From the NCBI GenBank assembly GCA_031292525.1, contig JARLGY010000053.1, forward strand, positions 62,001 through 126,000: DNA of 64,000 nt, written 5' to 3'. A program made the translations under genes and the position numbers. This DNA is from Flavipsychrobacter sp. (GTDB lineage Bacteria; Bacteroidota; Bacteroidia; Chitinophagales; Chitinophagaceae). The notes under the pieces were generated by a model. The model did no database searches, was not told the origin of the DNA, and worked only from the letters and a program-made list of their open reading frames with translations. Below, piece after piece: positions 47,160 through 55,587 of the stretch. Every line of letters begins with the position of its first letter. Within the stretch, counting starts at the first letter, position 1.

Positions 47160-48185
47160 ATGGAAAAATCTCATGTGCGGCCTACGGATGCGCTCGATTC
47201 AAAGGAGCGTGAATATGAAAATAGCATCCGGCCGCAGACTATTGAAGATTTTTCAGGCCAGCCGCATCTTATAGAAAACCTGCGCATATTTATAAAAGCT
47301 GCCAACCTGCGTGGCGAGGCGCTGGATCATATACTATTTCATGGCCCTCCGGGGTTGGGTAAAACCACTTTGTCGCGCATTGTTGCCAATGAGCTGGGGG
47401 TAAACATAAAGGAGACCAGTGGCCCGGTAATAGAAAAGCCAGCCGACCTGGCCGGCCTGCTCACCAGCCTTGAGACCCGTGACGTATTGTTTATAGATGA
47501 AATACATCGCCTGGGTAGCATAGTAGAAGAGTACATGTATGCGGCCATGGAGGATTTCAAGATAGATATAATGATAGACAGCGGCCCTGCCGCGCGTACC
47601 ATACAGATCAACCTGAATCCCTTTACCCTTGTAGGCGCCACCACCCGCTCGGGCTTGCTCACGGCTCCTTTGCTCTCACGTTTTGGCATCAAGTCGCGAC
47701 TAGAATACTATACTGCCGAAATATTGCAGCGCATACTATTGCGTGCCGCTGATGTACTTAAAGTAAAACTAACGTCTGACGCAGCTCTTGAAATAGCCCG
47801 CCGCAGCCGTGGTACCCCACGTATAGCCAATGGCCTGCTGCGCCGCATGCGCGATTTTGCACAGGTACTAGGCAATGGCGTAATAGATATGAACATTGTG
47901 GAGCACGGCCTTAAAGCCCTGAATGTAGATGAAAGCGGCCTGGATGATATGGATAACAAAATACTCTCTACCCTTATCGATAAATTCAAAGGTGGTCCGG
48001 CTGGTATCAGTAACATAGCTACAGCCGTAGGCGAAGAGGCCGGTACTATAGAAGAAGTTTACGAACCCTTCCTGATACAGGAGGGCTACATTATGCGCAC
48101 TCCGCGTGGCCGTGAAGCCACAGAAAAGGCTTACCACCACTTAGGCAGGAAGGGGCCCAGCCATAACCATACGTTGTTTTTGTAA
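47160..48185 (+). CDS. ruvB: Holliday junction branch-migration helicase RuvB
   Basis: Hexameric AAA+ motor that with RuvA drives Holliday-junction branch migration. 341 residues, normal length. N-terminal RPQTIEDFSGQPHLIENL, Walker A FHGPPGLGKTTLSRIVA, Walker B VLFIDEIHRL, sensor I GATTRSGLLTAPLLSRFG, arginine finger in SRGTPRIANGLLRRMRDFA, and the winged-helix C-terminus YIMRTPRGREATEKAYHHLG. It ends in a bidirectional terminator shared with dnaN. Confidence 0.97.
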   Translation: MEKSHVRPTDALDSKEREYENSIRPQTIEDFSGQPHLIENLRIFIKAANLRGEALDHILFHGPPGLGKTTLSRIVANELGVNIKETSGPVIEKPADLAGLLTSLETRDVLFIDEIHRLGSIVEEYMYAAMEDFKIDIMIDSGPAARTIQINLNPFTLVGATTRSGLLTAPLLSRFGIKSRLEYYTAEILQRILLRAADVLKVKLTSDAALEIARRSRGTPRIANGLLRRMRDFAQVLGNGVIDMNIVEHGLKALNVDESGLDDMDNKILSTLIDKFKGGPAGISNIATAVGEEAGTIEEVYEPFLIQEGYIMRTPRGREATEKAYHHLGRKGPSHNHTLFL

Positions 48186-48186
48186 A

Positions 48187-48227
48187 ATAAAATGCCGGTT
48201 GAACTATAAGGATCAACCGGCATTTTG
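48187..48227. terminator. Bidirectional terminator between ruvB and dnaN
   Basis: Perfect 13-bp stem (48190-48202 and 48213-48225), reading AAATGCCGGTTGA on the left arm, with a 10-base loop. Confidence 0.88.
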
Positions 48228-48239
48228 CATTTAGATATC

Positions 48240-49361
48240 TTAAACTCCTACCATCAGCGGCATCAGCAGCATCAGTACATCTTCATTCTCTGTAGTTTCT
48301 ACAGGGCGGAAGATACCGGCACGTGTTGGGGTACTTAGTTCTACGTTTATTTCAGCGCCTTCTATATTGTTCACCAGTTCTATCATCAGGCGGGCGTTGA
48401 AGGCTATTTTCATATCCTCACCACTGTACTGGCAGCTCAGGGTTTCCTTGCCCTCGTAAGAGAAATCAATATCCTGTGCGCTCAGTTGCAATGTGTTGCC
48501 ATTAATATCCAGCACTACCTGGTTGGTAGTTTTGTTGGCAAATATGTTCACCCTGCGCAGTGCACTCAAAAAGTCAACCCTGCTTACTGTAAGCCTGTAT
48601 GGGTTGTCTGTAGGTATTACTGCTTTATAATCAGGGAAACGGGCATCTATCAGGCGGCAGCTCAGGCTCAGGCGTGTGCTGGTCACAAACAGGTGGCTGT
48701 TGTTGTAAGATAGTTGCAGCTGGGTATCATCGGCTGGCAATGTAGCGCGCAGTTGTTGCAATGGTTTTTTAGGCACCACAAAACCTTCCTGTACCGGGCA
48801 GTTAATATCGCTGCGACGGAACTGTACCAAACGGTGGGCATCTGTAGATACAAAAGTGATGCTATCTTGCGCCAGTTCAAAGAACACACCTGTCATAGCG
48901 GGCCTTAAAGTATCGGTACTTACTGCGAATAATGATTTATTGATGCTTTCAATCAACGCTATAGAAGGCATAGTGAAGCTGGTAGTATCTACCGGGGCTG
49001 GTTCCTTAGGAAAATCATCAGCCTTTTCGCCACCTATGCGGTACTTACCTACTTCGCTGCTCATTTCTATGCTCAGGTCCTGCTCACTTATCGTAAAAGT
49101 TATCGGTTGGTCAGGCAGGTTCTTCAGGTAGTCCATCAGTATTTTAGATGGTATGCATATACGCCCGTCGCCCTGTGCTTCATTTACATCCATCTGCACA
49201 CGCATCATTGTTTCCAGGTCTGTTGCAGTCAGGGTCAGTGTATTGCCCTGCAGGTCAAACAGGAAATCTTCCAGTACTGAAAGAACCGTATTGGCGCTTA
49301 TGACACCGCTTATCTGCTGCAAATTCTTCAGTAAAGCGGTAGATGTTACTATAAATCTCAT
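48240..49361 (-). CDS. dnaN: DNA polymerase III beta sliding clamp
   Basis: Ring-shaped processivity factor. 373 residues in three repeated clamp domains; the N-terminus MRFIVTSTALLKNLQQISGV, the block FEASTPLR-type FVSTDAHRLVQFRR in domain 2 and the C-terminal NEDVLMLLMPLMV (the family ends in a similar Met-Pro-Met-Arg-Leu type strand) identify it. dnaA is not adjacent, as is usual in Bacteroidota. A -7 element TATCTTTG lies on the minus strand at 49384-49391, giving a leader of about 20 bases. Confidence 0.96.
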   Translation of the reverse strand: MRFIVTSTALLKNLQQISGVISANTVLSVLEDFLFDLQGNTLTLTATDLETMMRVQMDVNEAQGDGRICIPSKILMDYLKNLPDQPITFTISEQDLSIEMSSEVGKYRIGGEKADDFPKEPAPVDTTSFTMPSIALIESINKSLFAVSTDTLRPAMTGVFFELAQDSITFVSTDAHRLVQFRRSDINCPVQEGFVVPKKPLQQLRATLPADDTQLQLSYNNSHLFVTSTRLSLSCRLIDARFPDYKAVIPTDNPYRLTVSRVDFLSALRRVNIFANKTTNQVVLDINGNTLQLSAQDIDFSYEGKETLSCQYSGEDMKIAFNARLMIELVNNIEGAEINVELSTPTRAGIFRPVETTENEDVLMLLMPLMVGV

Positions 49362-49383
49362 TTTGAGTAAAGGGGTGTTTGGT

Positions 49384-49391
49384 CAAAGATA
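49384..49391 (-). promoter_or_regulatory. -7 element of dnaN
   Basis: TATCTTTG on the minus strand, 22 bp before the dnaN ATG. No -33 match at the expected distance. Confidence 0.4.
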
Positions 49392-49479
49392 ATTCTTTGC
49401 AATCGGAAATAGGAAGCGGATGAACAGATTGGGGATAAATGGCATTACCGATGTTAATATTTATAATATCATATTCAGA

Positions 49480-49510
49480 TTGTCTATATCCACGCCTCTA
49501 AGTACCTTTA
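49480..49510 (+). promoter_or_regulatory. Likely promoter of the threonine aldolase gene
   Basis: TTG at 49480-49482, 20-bp spacer, then TACCTTTA at 49503-49510, matching the -7 consensus except for the last base. It lies just before the ATG at 49517, leaving a very short leader. Confidence 0.4.
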
Positions 49511-49516
49511 GCCACA

Positions 49517-50551
49517 ATGAAACATTTTAAAAGTTTTGCCAGCGATAACTATGCAGGTGTACTGCCACAGGTAATGGAGGCTTTGCAAAATGCCAATACC
49601 GGACATGCACGCTCTTATGGCGCCGACGAGATCACTTCCCGCACCAGGGCATTATTCAATACTGTGTTTGAAGCAGATGCAAATGTTTACTTCGTATTCA
49701 ACGGCACGGGTGCCAATGTGCTCAGCATTAGTGCTGCTACCCAATCGTACAATGCCATACTGTGTGCAGATACCTCTCACATTTATAACGATGAGTCATC
49801 GGCCCCCGAAACATTTACCGGTTGCAGATTTTTCCCGCTACAGGCAAATGCCGATGGCAAAATAGAACCGGCAGCCATAAAAGAAAGACTGATACGCAGT
49901 GGCGATGTGCACTATGCACAAACAAAGCTCGTATCCATTACCCAATCTACCGAATACGGCACACTATACACTCCGGCCGAGATCAAGGCAATAGCAGATC
50001 TGGCACATGAAAATGGCTTGTATTTGCATGTAGATGGCAGCCGTTTCTTCAATGCCGCCGCCGCGTTGGGTTGCAACCTGGCAGACATCAGTAGCAAAGC
50101 TGGAGTGGATATATTATCGCTTGGTGGCACAAAAGCAGGAATGATGTTTGGCGAGGCCGTGGTTGTTTTTAATACAGAGTTGAACCAGCATATTGTATAC
50201 AAGCACAAGCAGATCATGCAGCTTGCATCTAAAACACGTTTTATTGCTGCGCAGTTTGAGGCCATGCTGCATGGTGAGCTGTGGCGACAAACTGCACAAC
50301 ATGCCAATAAAATGGCGCAATTGCTGCATAGCGTTCTTCATAAATACGCACAGATAAAAGTAACAAAACCTGTACAGGCAAATGCTGTATTTGCAGAAAT
50401 ACCCGCAGCCTGGTACGAACCACTGCAAGAGTATTTCCCGTTTTATATTTGGAAGGAAAGTACACACGAAGTGCGGCTGATGTGTGCGTTTGATACTACC
50501 GAAGAAGATATAAATGCGTTTGATAAGGCAATTGCAAGCTTGCAGAAATAA
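49517..50551 (+). CDS. ltaE: Low-specificity threonine aldolase-type PLP enzyme
   Basis: Cleaves L-threonine and L-allo-threonine to glycine and acetaldehyde, or acts on related beta-hydroxy amino acids. 344 residues. The PLP lysine is Lys206 in LSLGGTKAGMMFGEAVV; the substrate-binding region YLHVDGSRFFNAAAALG (~169-185) and the N-terminal DNYAGVLPQVMEAL are typical of the family. The symbol is by family; substrate preference is not visible from sequence. Monocistronic. Confidence 0.88.
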   Translation: MKHFKSFASDNYAGVLPQVMEALQNANTGHARSYGADEITSRTRALFNTVFEADANVYFVFNGTGANVLSISAATQSYNAILCADTSHIYNDESSAPETFTGCRFFPLQANADGKIEPAAIKERLIRSGDVHYAQTKLVSITQSTEYGTLYTPAEIKAIADLAHENGLYLHVDGSRFFNAAAALGCNLADISSKAGVDILSLGGTKAGMMFGEAVVVFNTELNQHIVYKHKQIMQLASKTRFIAAQFEAMLHGELWRQTAQHANKMAQLLHSVLHKYAQIKVTKPVQANAVFAEIPAAWYEPLQEYFPFYIWKESTHEVRLMCAFDTTEEDINAFDKAIASLQK

Positions 50552-50597
50552 TGGTTTCTTTACAAGGTAAAAATATTTATATTAGCTTCAATACACC

Positions 50598-51572
50598 ATG
50601 GCCATAGATAAACTAAAAAGCATAGACCCCAAACTTAAAGCCAATAATGACACTGGTTTTGGGGTTATTACCGGTGAGAATGCTGGCCGGTTTGTCAATA
50701 AAGATGGTACGTTCAACCTTAAGCGGGTAGGCATATCGTTTGTCAACAGGTTTAGTATATACCAGCAAATGCTCAACCTGCCGCGCTGGAAGTTCGTGGG
50801 AATTATATTCCTCTTTTATTTCGTCATCAATGTGCTGTTTACACTGGCTTACATGGTTGCCGGGGTAAGTGAGCTGCAAGGTTTAACATGCACAACAAAT
50901 TGGGGCAAGTATAAAGAATTGTTCTTTTTTAGTTGCCAGACCTTTACTACTGTTGGTTATGGGCGCATCAATCCGCTGGGCGATTGGGCCAACCTGATAG
51001 CTGCTATAGAGGCATTAACTGGCTTTCTCTCTTTTGCATTGGCAACTGGTCTTATATTCGGTAGGTTCGCCAAACCACGGTCTTATCTTATGTTTAGCAA
51101 TATGGCACTGATAAGTCCGTATAAAAACATAACTGCACTCACCTTCCGCTTTGTTACCTATAAGGATAACCACGTGCTCACCAATGTAGAAATAAAAGTA
51201 AATATTGCTTTAAAGGTTCCGGAAGATGGTAAAGATGTTTACAAGTTTTACGACCTGGCACTGGAGCGCTATAAAGTAGATAGCCTCCCTTTGAACTGGA
51301 CGGTTGTTCACCCTATAGACGAGAGTAGTCCTATAGCCGGATTTAACTACCAGGATATGGTGAATGCCGATGTGGAGATATATGTGCTGATAACAGGGTT
51401 TGACGCTGTGTATAGCAGTCCCGTACTGCAACGCACCTCTTATACCTACCAGGAAATGAAGTTCAACGCCAAGTTTGTACCCATGTACCACGATAGCGCA
51501 GACGGGCAAACCACCATATTGGAAATGCACAAGCTAAACCAGATAAAGATACTGGAGGAGAAGAAAGTATAG
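50598..51572 (+). CDS. KirBac-type inward-rectifier potassium channel
   Basis: A 324-residue tetrameric K+ channel subunit. Slide helix and TM1 (~66-88, KFVGIIFLFYFVINVLFTLA), pore helix and selectivity filter at 118-122 in CQTFTTVGYGRINPLGDW, TM2 (~132-156, LIAAIEALTGFLSFALATGL), then the ~165-residue Kir immunoglobulin-like cytoplasmic domain (SNMALISPYKNITALTFRF, ending LEMHKLNQIKIL). TVGYG identifies potassium selectivity. The function in this bacterium is unknown; prokaryotic Kir channels are regulated by lipids and pH. Confidence 0.92.
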   Translation: MAIDKLKSIDPKLKANNDTGFGVITGENAGRFVNKDGTFNLKRVGISFVNRFSIYQQMLNLPRWKFVGIIFLFYFVINVLFTLAYMVAGVSELQGLTCTTNWGKYKELFFFSCQTFTTVGYGRINPLGDWANLIAAIEALTGFLSFALATGLIFGRFAKPRSYLMFSNMALISPYKNITALTFRFVTYKDNHVLTNVEIKVNIALKVPEDGKDVYKFYDLALERYKVDSLPLNWTVVHPIDESSPIAGFNYQDMVNADVEIYVLITGFDAVYSSPVLQRTSYTYQEMKFNAKFVPMYHDSADGQTTILEMHKLNQIKILEEKKV

Positions 51573-51656
51573 CACCCTTTTAGCACATAAGTGTTACCGG
51601 ATCAATACAGAGCTTTTACCTTCGTGACAACCTCTAATCTAATGTTATTCACTTGA

Positions 51657-52106
51657 TCATAAATTTATCTTATGATTGACTAACATATAGTACGCAATAA
51701 ATAAATAGCTAAGGAAATTACCTACCAGCATAGGCAGAAAAAGCTGTTTTATTTTTTCTTTGTAAAGTATCTTGATAGTATATGTTTCAATATACACACT
51801 GCCCAGGCACATGATAACAAAGGTTGCTATCCAGTTGAAAACGTTAAAGGTTGCACGAAAAATAAGTGTGTCTGCTACAAGATGCCAGAAAAGCATTGCA
51901 AAAGTCATAATAAATGTCCCTACGATGCCTGAAGCGCAATTACCAACAATTGAAACAATAATGGATTTCTTCCAGGAATACTTCAGAAAATATTTGATCA
52001 CAAAAGTTTCTATGACTATTGTGCCTATAATTAAAAACCAAAAATGCCAAAAGGTTTCACTCACAAATATTGCCGGCCAAACCATATCAAGCAAAACAGG
52101 TTTCAT
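51657..52106 (-). CDS. Membrane protein of unknown function
   Basis: A 149-residue protein with four hydrophobic helices (~20-40, 48-72, 78-103, 122-142) and basic turns (KYSWKKS, ILYKEKIKQ). No catalytic motif. The opening MKPVLLDMVWPAIFVSETFW has a short polar lead before TM1 and is not cleavable. Divergent from the VWA gene, convergent with the KirBac gene. I do not recognise a family. Confidence 0.7.
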   Translation of the reverse strand: MKPVLLDMVWPAIFVSETFWHFWFLIIGTIVIETFVIKYFLKYSWKKSIIVSIVGNCASGIVGTFIMTFAMLFWHLVADTLIFRATFNVFNWIATFVIMCLGSVYIETYTIKILYKEKIKQLFLPMLVGNFLSYLFIAYYMLVNHKINL

Positions 52107-52266
52107 ATAATTGGATTTTTATCAAACCATGAAGTAGTTATAAATTTAAGAGAAACTATTATGTTCACCTACTTCTCTTTGCAAACTTGTTGATTACGTA
52201 ATGTGAAAATATCAGGCTGTCTGGCATCTTAATTACTAATAAGTTCCTAATATTAGCCAATTGACG

Positions 52267-52274
52267 TAGGTTTG
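52267..52274 (+). promoter_or_regulatory. -7 element of the VWA gene
   Basis: TAGGTTTG, a perfect match to TAnnTTTG, 22 bp before the chosen ATG at 52296. This favours that start over the in-frame TTG at 52272, which overlaps the element. Confidence 0.45.
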
Positions 52275-52295
52275 CCCGTACAGTTAAAACCATAC

Positions 52296-54335
52296 ATGCG
52301 GGCTTTCTTTTTTTTCTATATTTTCCTTTTTTTTATCACCGGCAGCATTGCCATGGCGCAAGCCGTACCCGATGTTAAGTCACCCCGTATACTCATCCTT
52401 CTCGATGAATCATCGAGCATGGTAGAAAAGTGGGGTAACGAAAAACGTTACCAGGTTGCAGACCGCATTATTCTCGACCTTATGGATAGTGTGTATAAGG
52501 TAAACGACCAGGTAGAATTTTCGCTTCGTGTTTTTGGCCACCAGTACACCGTACCCGAAAACAATTGCTACGATACTAAGAATGAGGTGATGTTCAGTAA
52601 AGACAACTACACACAAATGTCGTTGAGGTTGGCAAGTATCACTCCGCTGGGGGTAACCCCAATTGCTTACGCACTTAAAGAAGCTGCTGAAAATGATCTT
52701 GTTGACGAACGCAAATATGCATACAGCATAATACTGATAACAGACGGTGGCGAAAGCTGTGGTGGCAACCTGTGCGATGTGGTAAAGACACTCCTGCAAA
52801 GGAAAATAGACTTCAAACCCTATATCATAAGCCTCGTAGATTATGCACCGCTGCGCACACAATACGATTGCCTGGGCAACTATCTGCAGGTAACTGCCAA
52901 TGGCGATGTACCCAAAACGGTAAGTACCATTGTACAGGCCTATCGCCCCATGCTGAAACCAGTAAAACACGATAACGATATTGTAAAAAAAATACCGGTA
53001 GTACAAGAGCCCATTGCAGAAGTGCCAAAACCCAAACCTCCGGTTACAGAAGCGCCTAAGCCAATTGTAAAGGCAGATATACCTAAACCAGTAGAACCTA
53101 AGATTGAACTTCCAGTTGCACCACCAGTAAAGCAGTTGGTTGAAAAAATGCCTGTTATAAATACCTTGTACGAGGTAAGTTATGTTACCCATTACGTGAG
53201 GCAGAAAACCGTTGTAGTACCACATTTTGTACCCATAAACATACAGCCCGATGCACTTGCACCAGTGGTGGTTGCACCACCCCCGCCTGCACCAGTAATA
53301 CCACCCCCGCCACCTCATATTAAAAGCAAGGAGAGCACACTAACCATGAGGCGCCAGCTAAAGGAATTGAGCTACTTCTCAGACGAGCCTATACCTAATG
53401 TTATATACAACCTGCCACCAACCAGGCCGGTAACAGTTACTATAATACCAGATGCTGTAGCTACAGTACCTGCGCCTAAACCTACTCCCACACCTACTAA
53501 ACCCCCGGTAAAAAAACCAACCAAACCAACTGCACCTGTAGTAAAGAAAGATGAAGGCAAGGAAGTACCGTTTACAGTAGAAACAGAAGATGCAAAAGAA
53601 ACCAGCGTAGAGATATTCCTGACCAATGGTAAAGGCAAGTTCTACTACACATCGCCACAGGTTATGGTAAACGACCCTAAAACAGGCGAGGCCATACAGA
53701 AATTTTATCGCACCCTCGATGCATCTAATACACCCGATGCACAAAAAATGAAGGATGGCAATTATAATATTGTTATTGGCGGCAAAAGCAGCATGATAGT
53801 GCGCAATATAAATGTGCAGCCCAACAAGATCAACAAAATAATGGTGGTGGTAAACAACGGCACCTTAAAGTTTGAGTATAAGAACGCACCCGACAGGCCG
53901 ATAACTGAATTCCAGGCTGTAGTAGTTTTGCGTACCGACAGGGGTGGCCCCGTAATTCGCCAGAAGTGCAGTGTAGAATTGGGTTACGATCCGGGCAATT
54001 ACTTTATTGAGATCAACACACTGCCTGTATCGCGCCGCAATGAAGATATTGACCCGGGATCAGAAAGCATACTGGCTATAGACGAGCCGGGCTATGTACA
54101 GTTCACCAACACAAACAGGCTGGGCAGCGTAAGCCTTTATACGCCACTGGGCGATATGTTTGCCAAGTTCCATACTATAGAGATCACTGGCAACCTCGCC
54201 GGCCAGAAGCTGCAGATACAGCCCGGCACCTACCAGGCCCATTTCTTTAAAGACCCGAGCAAGCCATTTGCCCAGGAAACTATAAACACCTTTAACGTAA
54301 AAAGTAACCAAACCACTGAAGTGGAGCTGAAATAA
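52296..54335 (+). CDS. Secreted von Willebrand factor A domain protein with proline-rich linker
   Basis: A 679-residue exported protein from ATG 52296 (MRAFFFFYIFLFFITG signal). VWA domain at ~30-205 with MIDAS LILLDESSSMVEKW (Asp-x-Ser-x-Ser), LASITPLGVTPIAYALKEA supplying the Thr, and TDGGESCGGN supplying the Asp. Residues ~220-350 are a Pro/Lys/Val-rich linker with runs of Pro (VAPPPPAPVIPPPPPHIKSK). The C-terminal half (~425-679) is beta-rich, with a PEGA-like final domain (GQKLQIQPGTYQAHFF). No T9SS tail is seen. Two bases separate its stop from the next gene, so they are co-transcribed. Confidence 0.85.
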   Translation: MRAFFFFYIFLFFITGSIAMAQAVPDVKSPRILILLDESSSMVEKWGNEKRYQVADRIILDLMDSVYKVNDQVEFSLRVFGHQYTVPENNCYDTKNEVMFSKDNYTQMSLRLASITPLGVTPIAYALKEAAENDLVDERKYAYSIILITDGGESCGGNLCDVVKTLLQRKIDFKPYIISLVDYAPLRTQYDCLGNYLQVTANGDVPKTVSTIVQAYRPMLKPVKHDNDIVKKIPVVQEPIAEVPKPKPPVTEAPKPIVKADIPKPVEPKIELPVAPPVKQLVEKMPVINTLYEVSYVTHYVRQKTVVVPHFVPINIQPDALAPVVVAPPPPAPVIPPPPPHIKSKESTLTMRRQLKELSYFSDEPIPNVIYNLPPTRPVTVTIIPDAVATVPAPKPTPTPTKPPVKKPTKPTAPVVKKDEGKEVPFTVETEDAKETSVEIFLTNGKGKFYYTSPQVMVNDPKTGEAIQKFYRTLDASNTPDAQKMKDGNYNIVIGGKSSMIVRNINVQPNKINKIMVVVNNGTLKFEYKNAPDRPITEFQAVVVLRTDRGGPVIRQKCSVELGYDPGNYFIEINTLPVSRRNEDIDPGSESILAIDEPGYVQFTNTNRLGSVSLYTPLGDMFAKFHTIEITGNLAGQKLQIQPGTYQAHFFKDPSKPFAQETINTFNVKSNQTTEVELK

Positions 54336-54336
54336 A

Positions 54337-54816
54337 ATGAGCGCCATCACCGTACATATAGTCAACATAGTTAGCCCCACCTACCAACAGGTATGGCAAG
54401 TAAGGGAAGAAGTATTGCGCAAGCCGCTAGGTATGTCTTTAAAAAATGAAGACCTGGGTATGGATGCGAACGACACCATTTTTGTAGCCCAGACCGATGA
54501 TAAAGTAATAGGCTGTGTAATGCTGCATCATTTAAATGCCGGACTCATGAAGCTGCGCCAGATGGCTGTTTATCCCGAATGGCAGGGCAAAGGTGTAGGC
54601 AAATTGCTGGTACAGCATGCCGAGGAATACGCCAGCGAACAGAATTACAAAAAGATAGTATTGCATGCCCGTATGGTGGCTGCAGATTTCTACAGCAAGC
54701 TGGGATACCACATAGTCAGCAATGTATTTACCGAGGTTGGTATTCCGCATGTAGTAATGCAAAAAGATAATGGTTTAGATTTATTACCAAACCAGCGACG
54801 CTGTACTTTCGTATAA
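54337..54816 (+). CDS. GNAT family N-acetyltransferase
   Basis: A 159-residue acetyl-CoA-dependent transferase. Motif A appears as LRQMAVYPEWQGKGVGKLLV (Q-x-x-G-x-G for the pyrophosphate of CoA), motif B region as IVLHARMVAADFYSKLGYHI. Substrate unknown; the arrangement resembles ElaA-type and YjcF-type small acetyltransferases. The ATG follows the VWA stop after one base, so the two are one transcript, though a functional link is not obvious. It converges with the AT-rich pair 12 bp away. Confidence 0.88.
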   Translation: MSAITVHIVNIVSPTYQQVWQVREEVLRKPLGMSLKNEDLGMDANDTIFVAQTDDKVIGCVMLHHLNAGLMKLRQMAVYPEWQGKGVGKLLVQHAEEYASEQNYKKIVLHARMVAADFYSKLGYHIVSNVFTEVGIPHVVMQKDNGLDLLPNQRRCTFV

Positions 54817-54828
54817 ATGCATTTACAG

Positions 54829-55587
54829 CTAACCTTCGTAAAATTGTCCGGAAAGGGAATGTAATCTTATATTTAAAGATGACATCAATGTGTTAAATTT
54901 TTCATTGTTAAAAATCAGTTCAGCTAATTGTATTTCTCTTTCAATATTTTCTTCATGAACCGGAGATTCTAGAACTATGGGTATATTGTGATCTATATAT
55001 GGAGATACTTTATGATAAAATAAAATTGACTCTAGATTTAATGGCTCATGAATACTTTGGCTGTTTACATCACTTAGATGAATTTGTGATAACCGATTTC
55101 TAAATTTTTTTATCATTGTGAGTGTTTCCGTCATTGATGGATCAACCTGCCTAGCATGGGCTAAATCTAAACAGAACTTTGCCTCTGGCAGACTACTGAA
55201 AATGTTTTCTAAATCCTGAGAAGTACGTCCAACTGGCTTTCTTTTGTCCATATTCTCAATACATAAAAAACATCCTAAAGATCTCCATTTTTTTATCTCA
55301 ACAATTATATCCGGGTGAACGATGATATTTATCTCCCTTTTTATTACTTTTTGCAACTTTTCAATCAACCATTCTTCAGAGTGCTTATATAATTTACTTG
55401 GCGCATGAAAAGATACATAATCAAACTGCCTTAAGTTTAAATCATCGAGAGAATTTATTAAATTTTCAAGTTCATTTTCTCTTAAAGCACTTAATTCAAT
55501 TACATTGGCAGTTGAGTATCTTAATATTTCAATTGCCTTTTTGAAATCACCTTTTGAAATACTACCTGTTGAAAATCCTATATTCAT
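54829..55587 (-). CDS. Xylose-isomerase/endonuclease-IV-like TIM barrel protein
   Basis: A 252-residue (beta/alpha)8 protein of the sugar-phosphate-isomerase / AP-endonuclease family 2 superfamily. The candidate metal ligands of endonuclease IV are nearly all present: His61 (SFHAPS), His91 (IIVHPD), Glu111 (CIENMD), Asp141 and His144 (LDLAHA), His170 and Asp173 (IHLSDV), His180 and Glu207 (VLESPV). It is thus likely an active metalloenzyme, either a nuclease-like or an isomerase-like one; size (252) is close to both. Start codon abuts the stop of the upstream nucleotidyltransferase (TAAATG), so the two are translationally coupled. Base composition is markedly AT-rich. Confidence 0.72.
   Translation of the reverse strand: MNIGFSTGSISKGDFKKAIEILRYSTANVIELSALRENELENLINSLDDLNLRQFDYVSFHAPSKLYKHSEEWLIEKLQKVIKREINIIVHPDIIVEIKKWRSLGCFLCIENMDKRKPVGRTSQDLENIFSSLPEAKFCLDLAHARQVDPSMTETLTMIKKFRNRLSQIHLSDVNSQSIHEPLNLESILFYHKVSPYIDHNIPIVLESPVHEENIEREIQLAELIFNNEKFNTLMSSLNIRLHSLSGQFYEG

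Noticed and set aside
52410-53318. A 302-codon open frame opposite the VWA gene
   Set aside because: Composition is Tyr/Cys/Trp/Arg-rich and repetitive, mirroring the proline-rich coding on the other strand; no start context, no motif.
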